The position numbers were made by a program, and so were the translations under genes. Below, piece by piece: positions 44,901 to 55,900 of a stretch of 64,000 nt of DNA; position 1 is the first letter of the stretch; each line of letters opens with the position of its first letter. The DNA is from Owenia fusiformis (taxonomy: Eukaryota > Annelida > Polychaeta > Sabellida > Oweniidae): contig CAIIXF020000010.1 in assembly GCA_903813345.2 (NCBI GenBank), positions 2,471,169-2,535,168 of the forward strand. The letters run 5' to 3'. The notes under the pieces are model-generated. The model was given only the letters and a program-made list of their open reading frames with translations, did no database searches and was not told the origin of the DNA.

Positions 44901-47900
44901 TGTTATTTCCCCCGAATCAGCCACCTGATGGCGAGACTGGTAACTACATACTCGCATCTGAGTAATTCTATACACTAATACACTAATAAGGACCCATGAC
45001 TTGAATAATCACTATTAACAGGCTAAGTTATCACAACTATTTTGTGATTTCCATATACGTTTTGATTTTGTATTACATATGCATGGTACTCTATAACACC
45101 ATCTTTATTTTTAGGTTTGCTCTCAGATAATCAACAATATTACCTTTTCCATAGAATTTGATGTAAGCACTGATTCTGATAGCAGTTCGAAAAGTTCCCA
45201 TTTCAGTTTTTTTGTGATGGTTATATTGTTTCTTCATCTACAATCCAAAGTAGCTGTCTTATTAGCCATTGTGTGGCTCACCGTTCACCACCTTGTGGCT
45301 AATTTTGGGCATTCATTTTTTAATTAATTATCCCACCGAAAGAAGTTCGAGGGGGATATAGAAAAGCCATCCGTTCGTTTGTCCGTCCGTCCGTTCGTGT
45401 GTCCGGGCAATAACTCAAATACCGGTTGACGGATTTCATTCAAATTTTATAGGCTTATGCCTTATGGGTGTAGGACCTCTGCTCGAGAAGGAATTTTCAA
45501 TATGGCCACTAAATTGAAAATGGCGGCAATTTTTCGGAAAAAATATAATCTTTGATTACTCAAATACTAGTGGATGGATTTGCTTCAAATTTTATATGCT
45601 GTTGCCCAGGTACAAAGGAGCCTTGCTGAAGAAGACATTTTCAAGATGGCCACCATATTTCAAAATGGCAGCCATTTTTTGTAAAAAAACCGTTATCTTT
45701 GATAACTCAAATACCATAGATTGGATTTGGATCAAATTTTATATGCTGTTGCCTGGGTACAAAGGAGACTTGCTCAAGAAGACATTTTCAAGATGCCCAC
45801 CATATTTCAAAATGGCAGCCATTTTTCGTAAAAAACGTTATCTATGATAGCTCAAATACCATTGACTGGATTTAGTTCAAATTTTCATGCTGATGCCTAG
45901 GGACATTGGAGCTCTGTTCGAGAAGGGATTTTCAAGATGGCAGCTAAATTTCAAAATGGCCGCCATTTTTCATAAAAGAATGTAACCTTTGATAAAAGTA
46001 CCAGTTGACGGATTTGGATTAAATGTATATACTGATGCCTTTGGACATAGGAGCTCTGCTAAAGGAGAAATCTAAAGATGACAGCTGAATTTTAAAATGG
46101 CAACCTACCAGTGGATGGATTTGGCTCAAATTTTATATGGCCGCTATTTACCAAAACATGTTTTGTTCGGTGGGATTTGCTACTCCGTGGAGTTGCTGTT
46201 TTTCTAGTTAATCTGAGTATTTGGGGGAAATCTTGCTGTAAAAGTATTTGTTTTGCCCACCGTGTAGCCATGCCTTGCCCTGGCGTCTGCCCCAAAGTAT
46301 ACACAAAGTGGTGAAGGGTAAGCCCACATGTCTTAAGTGTAACACATTCATAAAACAATTCAATATTTTAAGAACAATGTTATCACATACACAAACGGAA
46401 CTACCTGAACATTTTCAATACAACATGGAAGGAAACATGTGTCTCATCTCTGCAAAAGTTTTCAAGATTTTCAAGATTTTTGTGAAACAAATCTAACCAG
46501 AATACTTAGTTATTTTGTATTTAATTTATTTAAATCTGATGGTACATTGTTTGAAGATGTTCACCCCTTTTAAGTGGACCCTGAAATAAACATTATTTTT
46601 CTTATACAGTACAATTAATTGCGTATAAGACAAACATTGTGCTTTAAGATAAAGCTCTATAAAGTTGCCCTGGTATTTACTTAGTACAATCATTGCAACA
46701 AAAAGCTAAGTAGGCCTTATCAACAAATTATCTCTAAGATATCTACCAAGAGTACATTGATATCTATATAGCACCACTTTAACAAAACAAGATATATTTA
46801 TATGTTGTAAATCCTGTATATGTCCTCAGTATAAGGAAGGATTGAACAATAGAGGTAGACCAACAGTGACATATAAGACACAAATACGTGGTTGTGTTTC
46901 ATCAAATTACAGGTGAATAATAGAAAACTTTCAAATTAAGAAACATTACACATCAAAAACAAGTCAAATTCTTTACTTCAGAGAATATTTTTAATTTATT
47001 GAGACTTTCGACTAATATCCCTTAGTCATCAAGTTCAAAGCAATATTTGTAAGTGATTATATATTTTTCGTAGAGATTAACAGTTTGATAACTACTTTAT
47101 CTCTTTAGAGATCAAAATAGAACAGATGTTTTTATCCATGTAGGAGTCAGTGGTTACATAAAACGTTGGGTGCATTCAATGAATATCAATATATACTATA
47201 TATTATATTATGTTGATGCGCTCATTGGAATATTGAATGTGATCTAAACCATATACAAATGAAGTCATTATATGGTGTACTCATAAGAATATTGAATTTG
47301 ATTGTTTTAGGGTGCAGATACAGAAACAACATTGCCAGCCATCACCAAAAAGTGAAATGGGAACTTTTCGAATTGTGATCAAGCAAAATAATGCAGAATT
47401 CTCTGGAAAATGTAATGTTGTTGATCAACTGATGGTAAACCTGAAGATTGATATGCCTGGTGTTGCAACATATTGTTCACCATGTGCGTATGAAATAAAA
47501 GATCAAATAATAAATGGAAATCACAAAAAAATTGTTATAGACCATGTTGGCTTCAATTGTTCCTTAGATGCTCATAAAGGTGGTTTTGATTTCCTAATGA
47601 AGTATCTAGCTGGCAGTTTACTAGCCGAAGCAGGCTATAAATTAGTTGGACTGATTCAAGACTTTGAGGTACACCAATATGAACAGAATTGGCAAAAGTA
47701 TTAACAACAAATTTGACATGCGGGACAGCAAATTCATATTTGTTGGATTCATTGAAACTCTATTCCTAAACATTCATGAACAATAAAAGTGCAATAATTG
47801 AAGAAATAAGACCATCTCCACATTGTAAATGTTCCAGAACTCAGACTTATAGCTCTACGGTAAATGACAAAACTTTATAACTGGCGTATTATGGAGAAGA

Positions 47901-49211
47901 AGGCTAGAGTCTGGTCGCAATGTAAAACTCAACTACAACTGGGGGCATCTACAGATAACAGTAGAAAACAGCAACTCCATGGAGTAACAAATCCAAAAGG
48001 AACAATATAATTTCTCAAACATTAAAATATGTTTAACTATAAATCATTAACAACAAGATATTATCCACAAGAGGATTGTGTTGCTTTGCGTTTCAATTGT
48101 TACTGTTTTTGTTTTTCAATATACATGTTCTGGCCCGCAATATCAGGTTGATTGAATAATTTGATTTATTTGATTTATCTTGCAGTTGGTTAATATATTT
48201 CCATAAAAAGTAGTAGTCTGATAAGAATTAAGTATACTTGCACTTTCTAAGGCACAAATACATGTAAAACAAGATGATTAGACATTTGTGATATGAATAT
48301 AATAAAGTCATTCTTTGAAGAGAATGTAAAATTAAGGGAAATTCTTGTCTTTATGCAGCCATTTTAGATTTTACCAGGCAAGATTCTAAAAATTATACAA
48401 AATCTGCAATGTATGTGTATGTTTCAGAACCTCAAAATTTACATTAAAATCCTTAGGCAGTCATTTTGAGTTTTTATGCAACGATGCAAAACATGTTTAA
48501 TAAAGCTTAACTTTGGAGAGCTCTCGAAATCATTGGTAATTCCTGGTTCTCATTGGCCCATACTCACCCCTGGGTGTCAGGTTAGGAAAAAGGAATATAC
48601 GCTAGATAAAATGTCTCACATGTATGCTATCAAAAAATGTATGCGATAATATCCATTATCGTAATTTCATTTACATTTTAGCATTTTGAAATTTTTTATA
48701 TATCTTTCCCCAAAATAAAATCAGTGCACTAGTATTTGAGACATGGTTCAGTTGGATGGATAGACTATTGTTTTGTTTTTATGTTGCTCCTGGCATCTTC
48801 AGGAAGACCAACATGATGATTCATCTGTAATTTTTTCTTTGCTCCTGTTGCTACTATTGTCTCTGTCTATTTCTCCTTACTTTTAAGGTCATTTTTGGTA
48901 CTAAACACATCATGGATTTATGATTTTAGTACTGGTTAACACTCCTCATCATTCATTTGCATCCATGGACTGGACTAACAGACAGATGGACGGACAGAAA
49001 GAAAGACACATGGAGGGCTTCACTTTATCCCTATAATGTTTTTGTTGAAATAATAATGATTGTTGCCATTCCAAGGAATGATGAGTTTTTACAAAAATAA
49101 TCTAAGATTACGATACTTTATTTTCAGTTGGGGCCATGGTTAGCAGTAGAAATTCCAGATCTGATCAGTAAAGGAATAGTTCAACATAAAGATAGCGCCA
49201 CTAAGTCTTGA
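41978..49211 (+). CDS. UFC1: UFC1, UFM1-conjugating E2 enzyme, complete
   Basis: UFC1 accepts UFM1 from the E1 UBA5 as a thioester and passes it to UFL1 complexes, mainly at the ER and ribosome. Exons: 41978-42100, 43245-43376, 43740-43816, 44129-44219, 49128-49211; 168 aa (human 167). All phases agree. Residues read [54 protein letters not shown] and [12 protein letters not shown], collinear with the family. Cys116 in KICLTDH is the catalytic cysteine, at the same number as in human UFC1. The exon that carries it is preceded by a second, incomplete copy (44013-44098). Intron 4 (4.9 kb) contains a 145-bp repeat array and an unexplained ORF. Confidence 0.96.
42430..42500 (+). mobile_element. 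tRNA-derived SINE head
   Basis: A box-A-like segment TAGCTCACTTGGTAGAGCAT and a box-B-like segment GGTTTGATTCC sit 30-odd bases apart, the layout of an internal pol III promoter. The acceptor and anticodon stems of a real tRNA are not formed, so it is a SINE and not a tRNA gene. The 3' body may run to about 42600 (AT-rich end). It lies in UFC1 intron 1. Confidence 0.6.
43131..43212 (-). mobile_element. Pogo/Tigger-like MITE end
   Basis: On the minus strand it starts ACAGTAAAACCTGTCTAATC and continues through GGGACCAGCCAAAAGCGTTC to AGGTGTTCAAATT. It shares this order with 22309-22372. Similar ACAGTAAAACCTGTG ends occur at about 50034 and 62490. It sits in UFC1 intron 2's upstream neighbour, intron 1, just before exon 2. 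Confidence 0.5.
44013..44098 (+). repeat. UFC1: Tandem duplicate of UFC1 exon 4 (pseudo-exon)
   Basis: A 116-bp offset copy of exon 4 with its own polypyrimidine tract and CAG acceptor (44012). It carries 85 or so bases of the exon, including the catalytic-cysteine codon (GGKICLTDH), but diverges after GCTATGGC and lacks the GTAAGT donor. Only two bases differ from the true exon over the shared part (CTT/CTG and CAT/CAC), and both are synonymous. If its acceptor were used with the downstream donor, exon length would rise by 116 nt and the frame would break. Confidence 0.88.
45331..46175. mobile_element. 145-bp tandem array bounded by inverted TCCCACCGAA
   Basis: TCCCACCGAA (45331-45340) and TTCGGTGGGA (46166-46175) bound about six 145-bp repeats, the last two degenerate. 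Each unit has AACTCAAATACC, GGATTTGG, TCAAATTTTATATGCTG, TTTTCAAGATGGCC and CAAAATGGCNGCCATTTTT. A TCCGTCCGTCCGTTCG microsatellite leads it. There is no coding potential. It looks like a non-autonomous element with internal satellite, in UFC1 intron 4. Confidence 0.7.
46173..47994. other. 1.8-kb segment between inverted 30-mers
   Basis: GGATTTGCTACTCCGTGGAG plus TTGCTGTTTT (46173-46202) is mirrored by its near-exact reverse complement at 47965-47994 (two mismatches). The segment between contains the ORF at 47357-47704. It might be a TIR-bounded element, but the left 30-mer also touches the end of the 145-bp array, so it may only be a shared repeat word. No target duplication is clear. Confidence 0.4.
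47357..47704 (+). CDS. Intronic ORF of unknown function in UFC1 intron 4
   Basis: I do not recognise this protein. An open frame of 115 codons from ATG 47357 (open from 47312, just after a good acceptor TTGATTGTTTTAG at 47310) ends TAA at 47702-47704. Composition is globular and non-repetitive, with pieces such as [36 protein letters not shown] and [20 protein letters not shown]. It has five cysteines and no membrane segment. It sits on the same strand as UFC1, between inverted 30-mers. It may be an element-borne gene, a nested single-exon gene or an alternative UFC1 exon; splicing from UFC1 exon 4 (phase 0) into 47311 would read [14 protein letters not shown] and then stop, so not this frame. 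Expression is unknown. Confidence 0.35.
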   Translation: MGTFRIVIKQNNAEFSGKCNVVDQLMVNLKIDMPGVATYCSPCAYEIKDQIINGNHKKIVIDHVGFNCSLDAHKGGFDFLMKYLAGSLLAEAGYKLVGLIQDFEVHQYEQNWQKY

Positions 49212-50033
49212 TGACATGCAAATATAGGACATTGATATGAATGAGGAGTCAAGGACACTATTGCAATTAACAACAATATAATCAATACACTGGAAAATTC
49301 ACATACTGTCATCTTCTGGAATCATATTTCGCAATTGACTGTGGTAATTTTTGATTTATTTGGTTCCCTTATTGTGTATTATTTATTTAAATTTCATCCT
49401 ACATTTGGAGAATTCCAGAATTTCTTCTTCATTTTCATTCTGGAGATAGAGAAATTAATATTGATATAGGGTTCTTGTCTAATTTGAATTACAGATCAAT
49501 TGCCATATTATTTTCCTATACATGCCAAGGAATTCAGCTTGTCCATCTGGATCTGTGCTTTTGTCATACTTTAATTGTGGATCCCTGCACTTGGAGGTTG
49601 AGATAAAAATTGCAAGAATTTTTACCTTTTCGAATGGGAACAACATTTCAGAAAAGGGTAGAATAGCTGTATTGAGTGATGTACACCGAGTTATAAGCTG
49701 TCACGTGTTCGTAAAGTTTTATTTTTATTTATTTTCTGTATAATTCAGTACATTAAACTATAATGTATAGAAAGAGGAGTCTTCAGTCATATCGCAAACT
49801 GAAATCTTATAAAAATTATTAAAATGAAATAAACTTATATTATCTTTAATGTATAATTATTGTTTTATTTAGTACAAAAATTAACATAATATGCATTTTA
49901 ATATATACATTTGTAAAAATATATGACAAAACATTGCACAGTAATTGGTCTTCTAGCAAACTGACCTGTCAGTCAAATGAAAATCCTATCAACCAGCATA
50001 GCAACATATCATAAATTGAAAAAATATACATAT

Positions 50034-50190
50034 ACAGTAAAACCTGTGGAGACCTGGAAGTGGAACACCTACATAAGTGGAACCAATTAAGTAAACTGAA
50101 CATTTCCAAGTGGAACACCTCCATAAGTGGAACACTTCAAATTCCAGTTATTCTTTAAATTGAGTAAGGACCTCTGTAAGTGGAACACCT
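50034..50190. repeat. AAGTGGAACACC repeat with MITE-like end
   Basis: ACAGTAAAACCTGTGGAG opens a stretch with five or more copies of AAGTGGAACACCT(A/C)CATA. The start matches the CAGTAAAACCTG ends noted at 43131. It probably derives from a pogo/Tigger-like element. Confidence 0.5.
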
Positions 50191-51630
50191 CATTATTTCA
50201 GGATACCAAATCAATCGCTTTCACAAGTTTCACTGTATGTGTGTTACTTAAATTGACATATATTTCCAGATTGGCAATCATTATTTTGACCTGATGTTTG
50301 TTATTGATGGTTGCAGGAATAACATAAATGAAACTGCTTGCTTTACATATAATGTACTTAAAAGTACAGAACAGTTGTATATGGGAACTTATCATTAAAT
50401 AAACAAAGATACTGTGTACAAATATGAAAATTGAAGCCCCAGGACTGGAATATTAAAACCAGGGCTAATATGGCTTTCATTTGAAGCCACCTTAACCTAT
50501 TGCTAACTTATATACATTAATAAGTTAAAACTACAATACTAAACATAAATTAAAATAAATAATAAGAACCGACATAAAACATGTCTGAATAATTTAAAAT
50601 AAACAAAATGTTCATTGGTAAAATTGTATAAATAATTGACTATCAACTTTTAGAAATACTTTCAGGCAAAATGTTTCATTTGTGGCTAAAAATACTACTA
50701 ATAACAAATTACAAAATACTCAAAAAATTACGAAATTACTTAAGTTATTACGAAATGCATTCAAATAAAGTGAAGACACATTCTTCTCTCTTGACACATT
50801 GCATTCTGTTGGCCCAGTACAGTATTTGGCATTTGAAACCATGGACTTAAACAAAGAAAATGGAATCTGTGACCATTTAATCACAAACTTCTTTTCAAAA
50901 TATAATGAGGAATGACTGAGAACATTTTGTTACATGATTTTTGTTTTTGATATACTGATACTTGATCCTATTGACTAAAAGATAATGGGGAAATATCAAG
51001 AGAATTGCACTAGATGGAAATTTACTTATGCCAGTCTCCACATGACACGATGTTGTAAAAATATGCAGTTTTTGAAAATTCTATAGTATTTTCAGAAAGT
51101 CAAAATTTCAGAACATATCAGCCTCAATGAACTTATTAATAGGTTAAATGCAAGTTAATAGCTCATTTCAACTAAACTGAATTCCCTGACATTTTTTGTT
51201 TGATTTGAATTTTTTCTTAGGGGGAAAACATAATTTCTGTGACATTTCCAGAAGCAAAACTCCCTCGTAGTAATATAAGTAACCCAAATGAGCATATGAA
51301 GATTAAAGGTTGTACACAAATATTAACATGAAGCAATAGGACAACAACACTGTTTGTACATTGACTAGAGTGTACTCTGGGAATGTGAACATAGACTTTA
51401 CTGTACTGTTTCACTTGTGCCATACTGCCATATGTACTCTACTTTTATATCTGTGCTGTTCTGCCTATACAGTACAGTACTGATCTATCTGACAAATCAT
51501 GTACGAAACCTTCAGGTATATTCATTCATCTCTTCTCTAGTTTACTTTGGCTCATTCAGCAACATGGCTCATTTTCATAATAGACATGAGCAAGATGCAT
51601 TGTACCAAAATGTAAGAAATTCTCACATTA

Positions 51631-51718
51631 ATGGCAAATGCTTACAAACATGGCAAATGCTTATAAACATGGCAAATGTTTATAAACATGGCAAATGCTT
51701 ACAAACATGGCAAATGCC
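51631..51718. repeat. 19-bp minisatellite, about five copies
   Basis: Units ATGGCAAATGCTTACAAAC start at 51631, 51650, 51669, 51688 and 51707, with T/C and T/G variants. Confidence 0.9.
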
Positions 51719-52290
51719 AGTATAGCTCTCACAAGAAATCATAATACATGTAGATACTATTTATCATGCATAAACAACAACTATTGAATTTACAGGCATC
51801 AAGGAATATCCTTTGATACATGTATTTGAAATAAATAAAAAATCTCCATGAGAGATTAGATTTTGACTTCTCATTTTACTGGAATTTCATATTTTCGAAA
51901 ATGAGACACAATTCATTAAAATATTGCACTGTCTTAAACATTTAATTCAATTCTTATCATTTTCATTGTAAATCAGAGTGCAAGTGGTATACAGTATATT
52001 ACTTTATATACAAAAACTATTTACTCTTGCATTCTTAATATATCTCCAACTACTTTATGACTACAGCTTTTGACAAAGAAAGCTGACCTACAGTATATTC
52101 CTATTACAGCACAGCAGATTTGGACACACAACAATATATAAAAGTAGAATTTATTCTACACTGTACAGCATGCACCATTGTTTTCATAAATAAATTGTAT
52201 TTGAAGAAAGGGTATATGAACAATCATCAAGTATGGTAAGTAATATTTTACTTGTGTTGTTGCCATGGATATTGAACACAAAAATGTGTT

Positions 52291-52304
52291 GTTGCCATGG
52301 TAAC
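52291..52304. promoter_or_regulatory. RFX X-box-like palindrome
   Basis: GTTGCCATGGTAAC is a perfect 14-bp inverted repeat matching the RFX X-box consensus. A weaker GTTGCCATGG lies 35 bp upstream. It lies in the 3' region of DSCAM, far from any visible promoter, so its function is doubtful. Confidence 0.3.
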
Positions 52305-52939
52305 CTGTCTTTCGTGTGTCAGTATATGCTCCAGTGTGGAACTGTTTCCATATTGCACAAGTGTAATTTGCTCCACTGATTCCTTTAAATACCCCCACAA
52401 CCCCTCATGTTGTAAATAATCAGTTCCGCCATCTTATTGGGCGGCGTACAGAACAATGCTATGTTCTATGTACTCGCTCTATTATATTGCATTGGAAAAT
52501 TCAACAATGTCAAAGTCTGAAGCTTGTATGTACATATTGGTTATATGAAGCTCATTGTGTGTACCTTGCGATGCTTGTTGTATGTGCTTTCTGTATATTG
52601 TTTGGAGCTCATTGTATGTGCTTTGTGTATATTGTTTGGAGCTCATTGTTTTAGGATTCAGGCCTTTATTGCAGGAAGATCAGTCAGGATCCTTTATTAA
52701 ATACTTTGTAGTTTATTGCACTTGGTCTACAGCTTCATATTTTAGTATTAACACATAGTTCAGGCCAATGAAATATATTGTATTATTCACTCCTGGATAG
52801 CATCATTCAGTTGTAGCCATCTTGGATAGATCACAAACAGTCGTCACTCCTTACATCCCTAATTAGCTGAGATATTACACATCACATTAAGTCTTACTTA
52901 AATATTAAGTAGTTTAAGTCATTCTAGGTTAAGGTGGTG

Positions 52940-55900
52940 CTACACTATGGTGTAATTGTCTGTGTAGTCCCGCTCACTCTCAACATCTAGTTCGTTGCTA
53001 CTGGAAGGAGTCCTTAATGCTGGTGCGCTCCGCCCCTTTTCTATGGTGCGATAATACCTGAAACCACAATACATATTAATATAATATATATCTTAAAAAT
53101 TTGTTCCGTAACTTTATGTTGACATGGAGAAACTTATCACTACTATTTCCAAGTGTATTTCCAAGTTTTGTCAACAAATCATTTTGCACAGTATATTTTT
53201 ATTTATTTAAAAGAAAGCTGGTATTTTTTCCCATACCTATCTAGTAAACTAATATCTTCATCTTTTTTGCCTGTCTTGGCTGCTGCTGACACCAGAGGGC
53301 GCTGCTCATCTGTGCCTGGGGTATCAGGACTACTGTCATATTTCCCCACCTTCCTATTCACTGGGCGCTCTGTATTCAAAAGGTATCAATGGTTAAATAA
53401 TGTTCAATTTTACTAAAATGAAAACAGATGAGTTTTTGTATTTCTGCTCATTTCTAAATTATGGCAACAGGAAATCCCCTTTTGGACCACTCGGTAAATT
53501 ACTTTCTCCAAAATGTGGTGTTGTCATGGTAATCAATCATTTACATTATTATGTAATTTATTTCACTTATTAGCCATACAAGAAGGACAATATTTCCTAT
53601 AGAGGAGACAATTGGCAGTTAACAATGTCAAGTATTAGACTTTACCTCTCTTTTTGGCACTGTTGGAATAGTGGCTTTCATCTGCTGTTGTTGCTAGGTG
53701 GTTGTCATGGTGACCATCAAATACCATGGTGACCTCATCTCCATTGGTGCTGTTGCTACTCGTGCTCTCACAGCTGAAATAGAGCAGTCAAAATAAAGAA
53801 TGATCGTTTTCAATAAGAGCAAATTTAATTTTAAATAGTAAATACTAAATAATCATTGAAAGAAACAGGTTGGGTAAAGTCTAGGGACCGAAATAATGGC
53901 AAAATTCACAAACATTGTAAAAGATTCACACAGTGTAGGAATTGTGTTTTGTCATATATTCAGAAACTGATTTACATTATAAAAACTCTAAAAATTTCTT
54001 ATATCCTGAATGACGTACCCTGGTACTTGAGGGGCACAGTATTTTGCTGCCTTTTTATTCAAAACCTGCCCCCGCTGTTTCGTTTTCTGGCGTCCTTTCA
54101 TCCTCCTTGGGGGCACTCTCTGTGACTGTTCATAGGTGTCACTCTCAGTAACATCACTAGTGCTGCGCTCTATCACAGGTTCATATTTTTCTGAAGATCC
54201 ACAAATAATGCAATGTATACAGTATTCATTAAAAATGTTAGTGACAAAATTCACTACAATTTAACTATCAAAGGTAATGATGATCACTCAAATGTAATCT
54301 ACAAATAAAATGCTACATATTAACAAAATGCTATTGAAGGGTTTCAGATGAAAATATAAAGATTTCAAATTAGACATTTTATGAGAATTTATTGATATAT
54401 CCTCGTACATGAACATAGACATTACTTACTAGGTTTGAGATCATAATAGTGGGGATAGTTAGGTACTTCACACACTGACTCTCTCTGTTCCTCTGGGCAG
54501 GGAGGGGAGTTGGTGAACTGGCAAATCCCAGGCTCAGTTGTCTCAGAACTGTCCGTTTTTTGAGAGCTAGAGTCCTTATTCTCAAGGTCGACCAATGGGG
54601 AGACAGAGTTTGGAGCCTTTGCGGCATTTTCATATGCTTGTAGAAGTTCGTCACGATTGGATGATACTGTTGATACGCTGGAGACTTGAGAATGTCGGGA
54701 TTGGGAATGTCCCATCCCCTGGTGAGGGGTACCTGCCCGGGGGTCACCTACCCTGGGGGTGTTGGACCTAGGGGTGGCGGAGCGAGAGTAATGCTGTTGA
54801 TATTGTTTTGGTTTGGGAAGTACAGGTATTGGTTGAGATTTCCCCGTGTACAGTTCCTGAATCTGATCAGCGCTAGCATATTTGCGCGGACTTAGAATAA
54901 TCCCCGGACTGACATACTGATTCTGATTTCTCTGAAGAGTGGGGTTTTGTTTTTGCGGCTCCTTGGGGACAGGCTCTGGGGGTGGGGGAGGAATGTGTGG
55001 GATAGCAGCCTCACGCTGTGCTGCCTTTTTCTCCACAGCAATTTCATCTACTTCCTCTGGGGGTGGAACAGGAAGTGAGGACTGTCTCGGGCTGAATGTT
55101 TTTAAGACACGTTTGTTAGCAACTGGAGCTGGCTGGAGATGTGCTGGAAACTGGAATGTGGCGTATGGGTTGATGTCGTCATCTGACACTTGAACTGAAA
55201 ATGGAAATTTATTCAACATTGAACATAGAAAATTTCTAAATGTTACATAAAGGATGGTTAGCATTTAGGCTCCATTTCTTCATATATCATAAAATAAGGG
55301 CCATATCCTACAATATCTCTGAACATATACAGTTAAAGTTTACTTTAATATTAAGTCAATGTCCATACATCTAAACACAATTTCAACAGTGATATCCAAA
55401 AATGAATATAATCAGGTAGTGCACCTTGTCCATTGCTAGTATTTGTATCTTGATAATAAGATGATGATGCATCGTTATCATCACCAGTCTCCACCAATAG
55501 ATTGACGTTACGTGGCAGTCCAGGCTCGGGACTATACGTAAGATCACCTGATGCGGTTAGTTCGCTATTCAGCTGCTTATCAAGGTCATTCATTAGCGAT
55601 GTCTCTGCAGTCAGATCTCGACGTAAGTTTGATTTTATATCTGGAATTAATTCAAATAAATTGCTTATTTTGAATTTTGAAAAAATGCATTTAAAATAAT
55701 TCTTTGGCGGATAGAGGGAACAGTAGTTTATACATCCTGTGTACTATCAACAACTTTGCCATTTAGAGAAAAAAAATTTAATGTATTAAGGCATAATCTC
55801 CAATTAGTAAGTAAATGCTTAAATGGGAGGAATGAATGTCATCCATATTTTGAATTCAATTCACAGCTTCTTGAACCATTGCCAGTTAATCAAAATTTTT

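Larger units (their letters stand above)
49212..52939. other. Convergent 3' flanks of UFC1 and DSCAM
   Basis: No protein gene is supported. UFC1 poly(A) signals are possible from about 49760 to 49835 (ATGAAATAAAC). DSCAM 3' UTR should occupy the right part on the minus strand. Contents include the AAGTGGAACACC repeats (50034-50190), a 19-bp array (51631-51718) and an RFX-like X-box (52291-52304). Confidence 0.5.
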
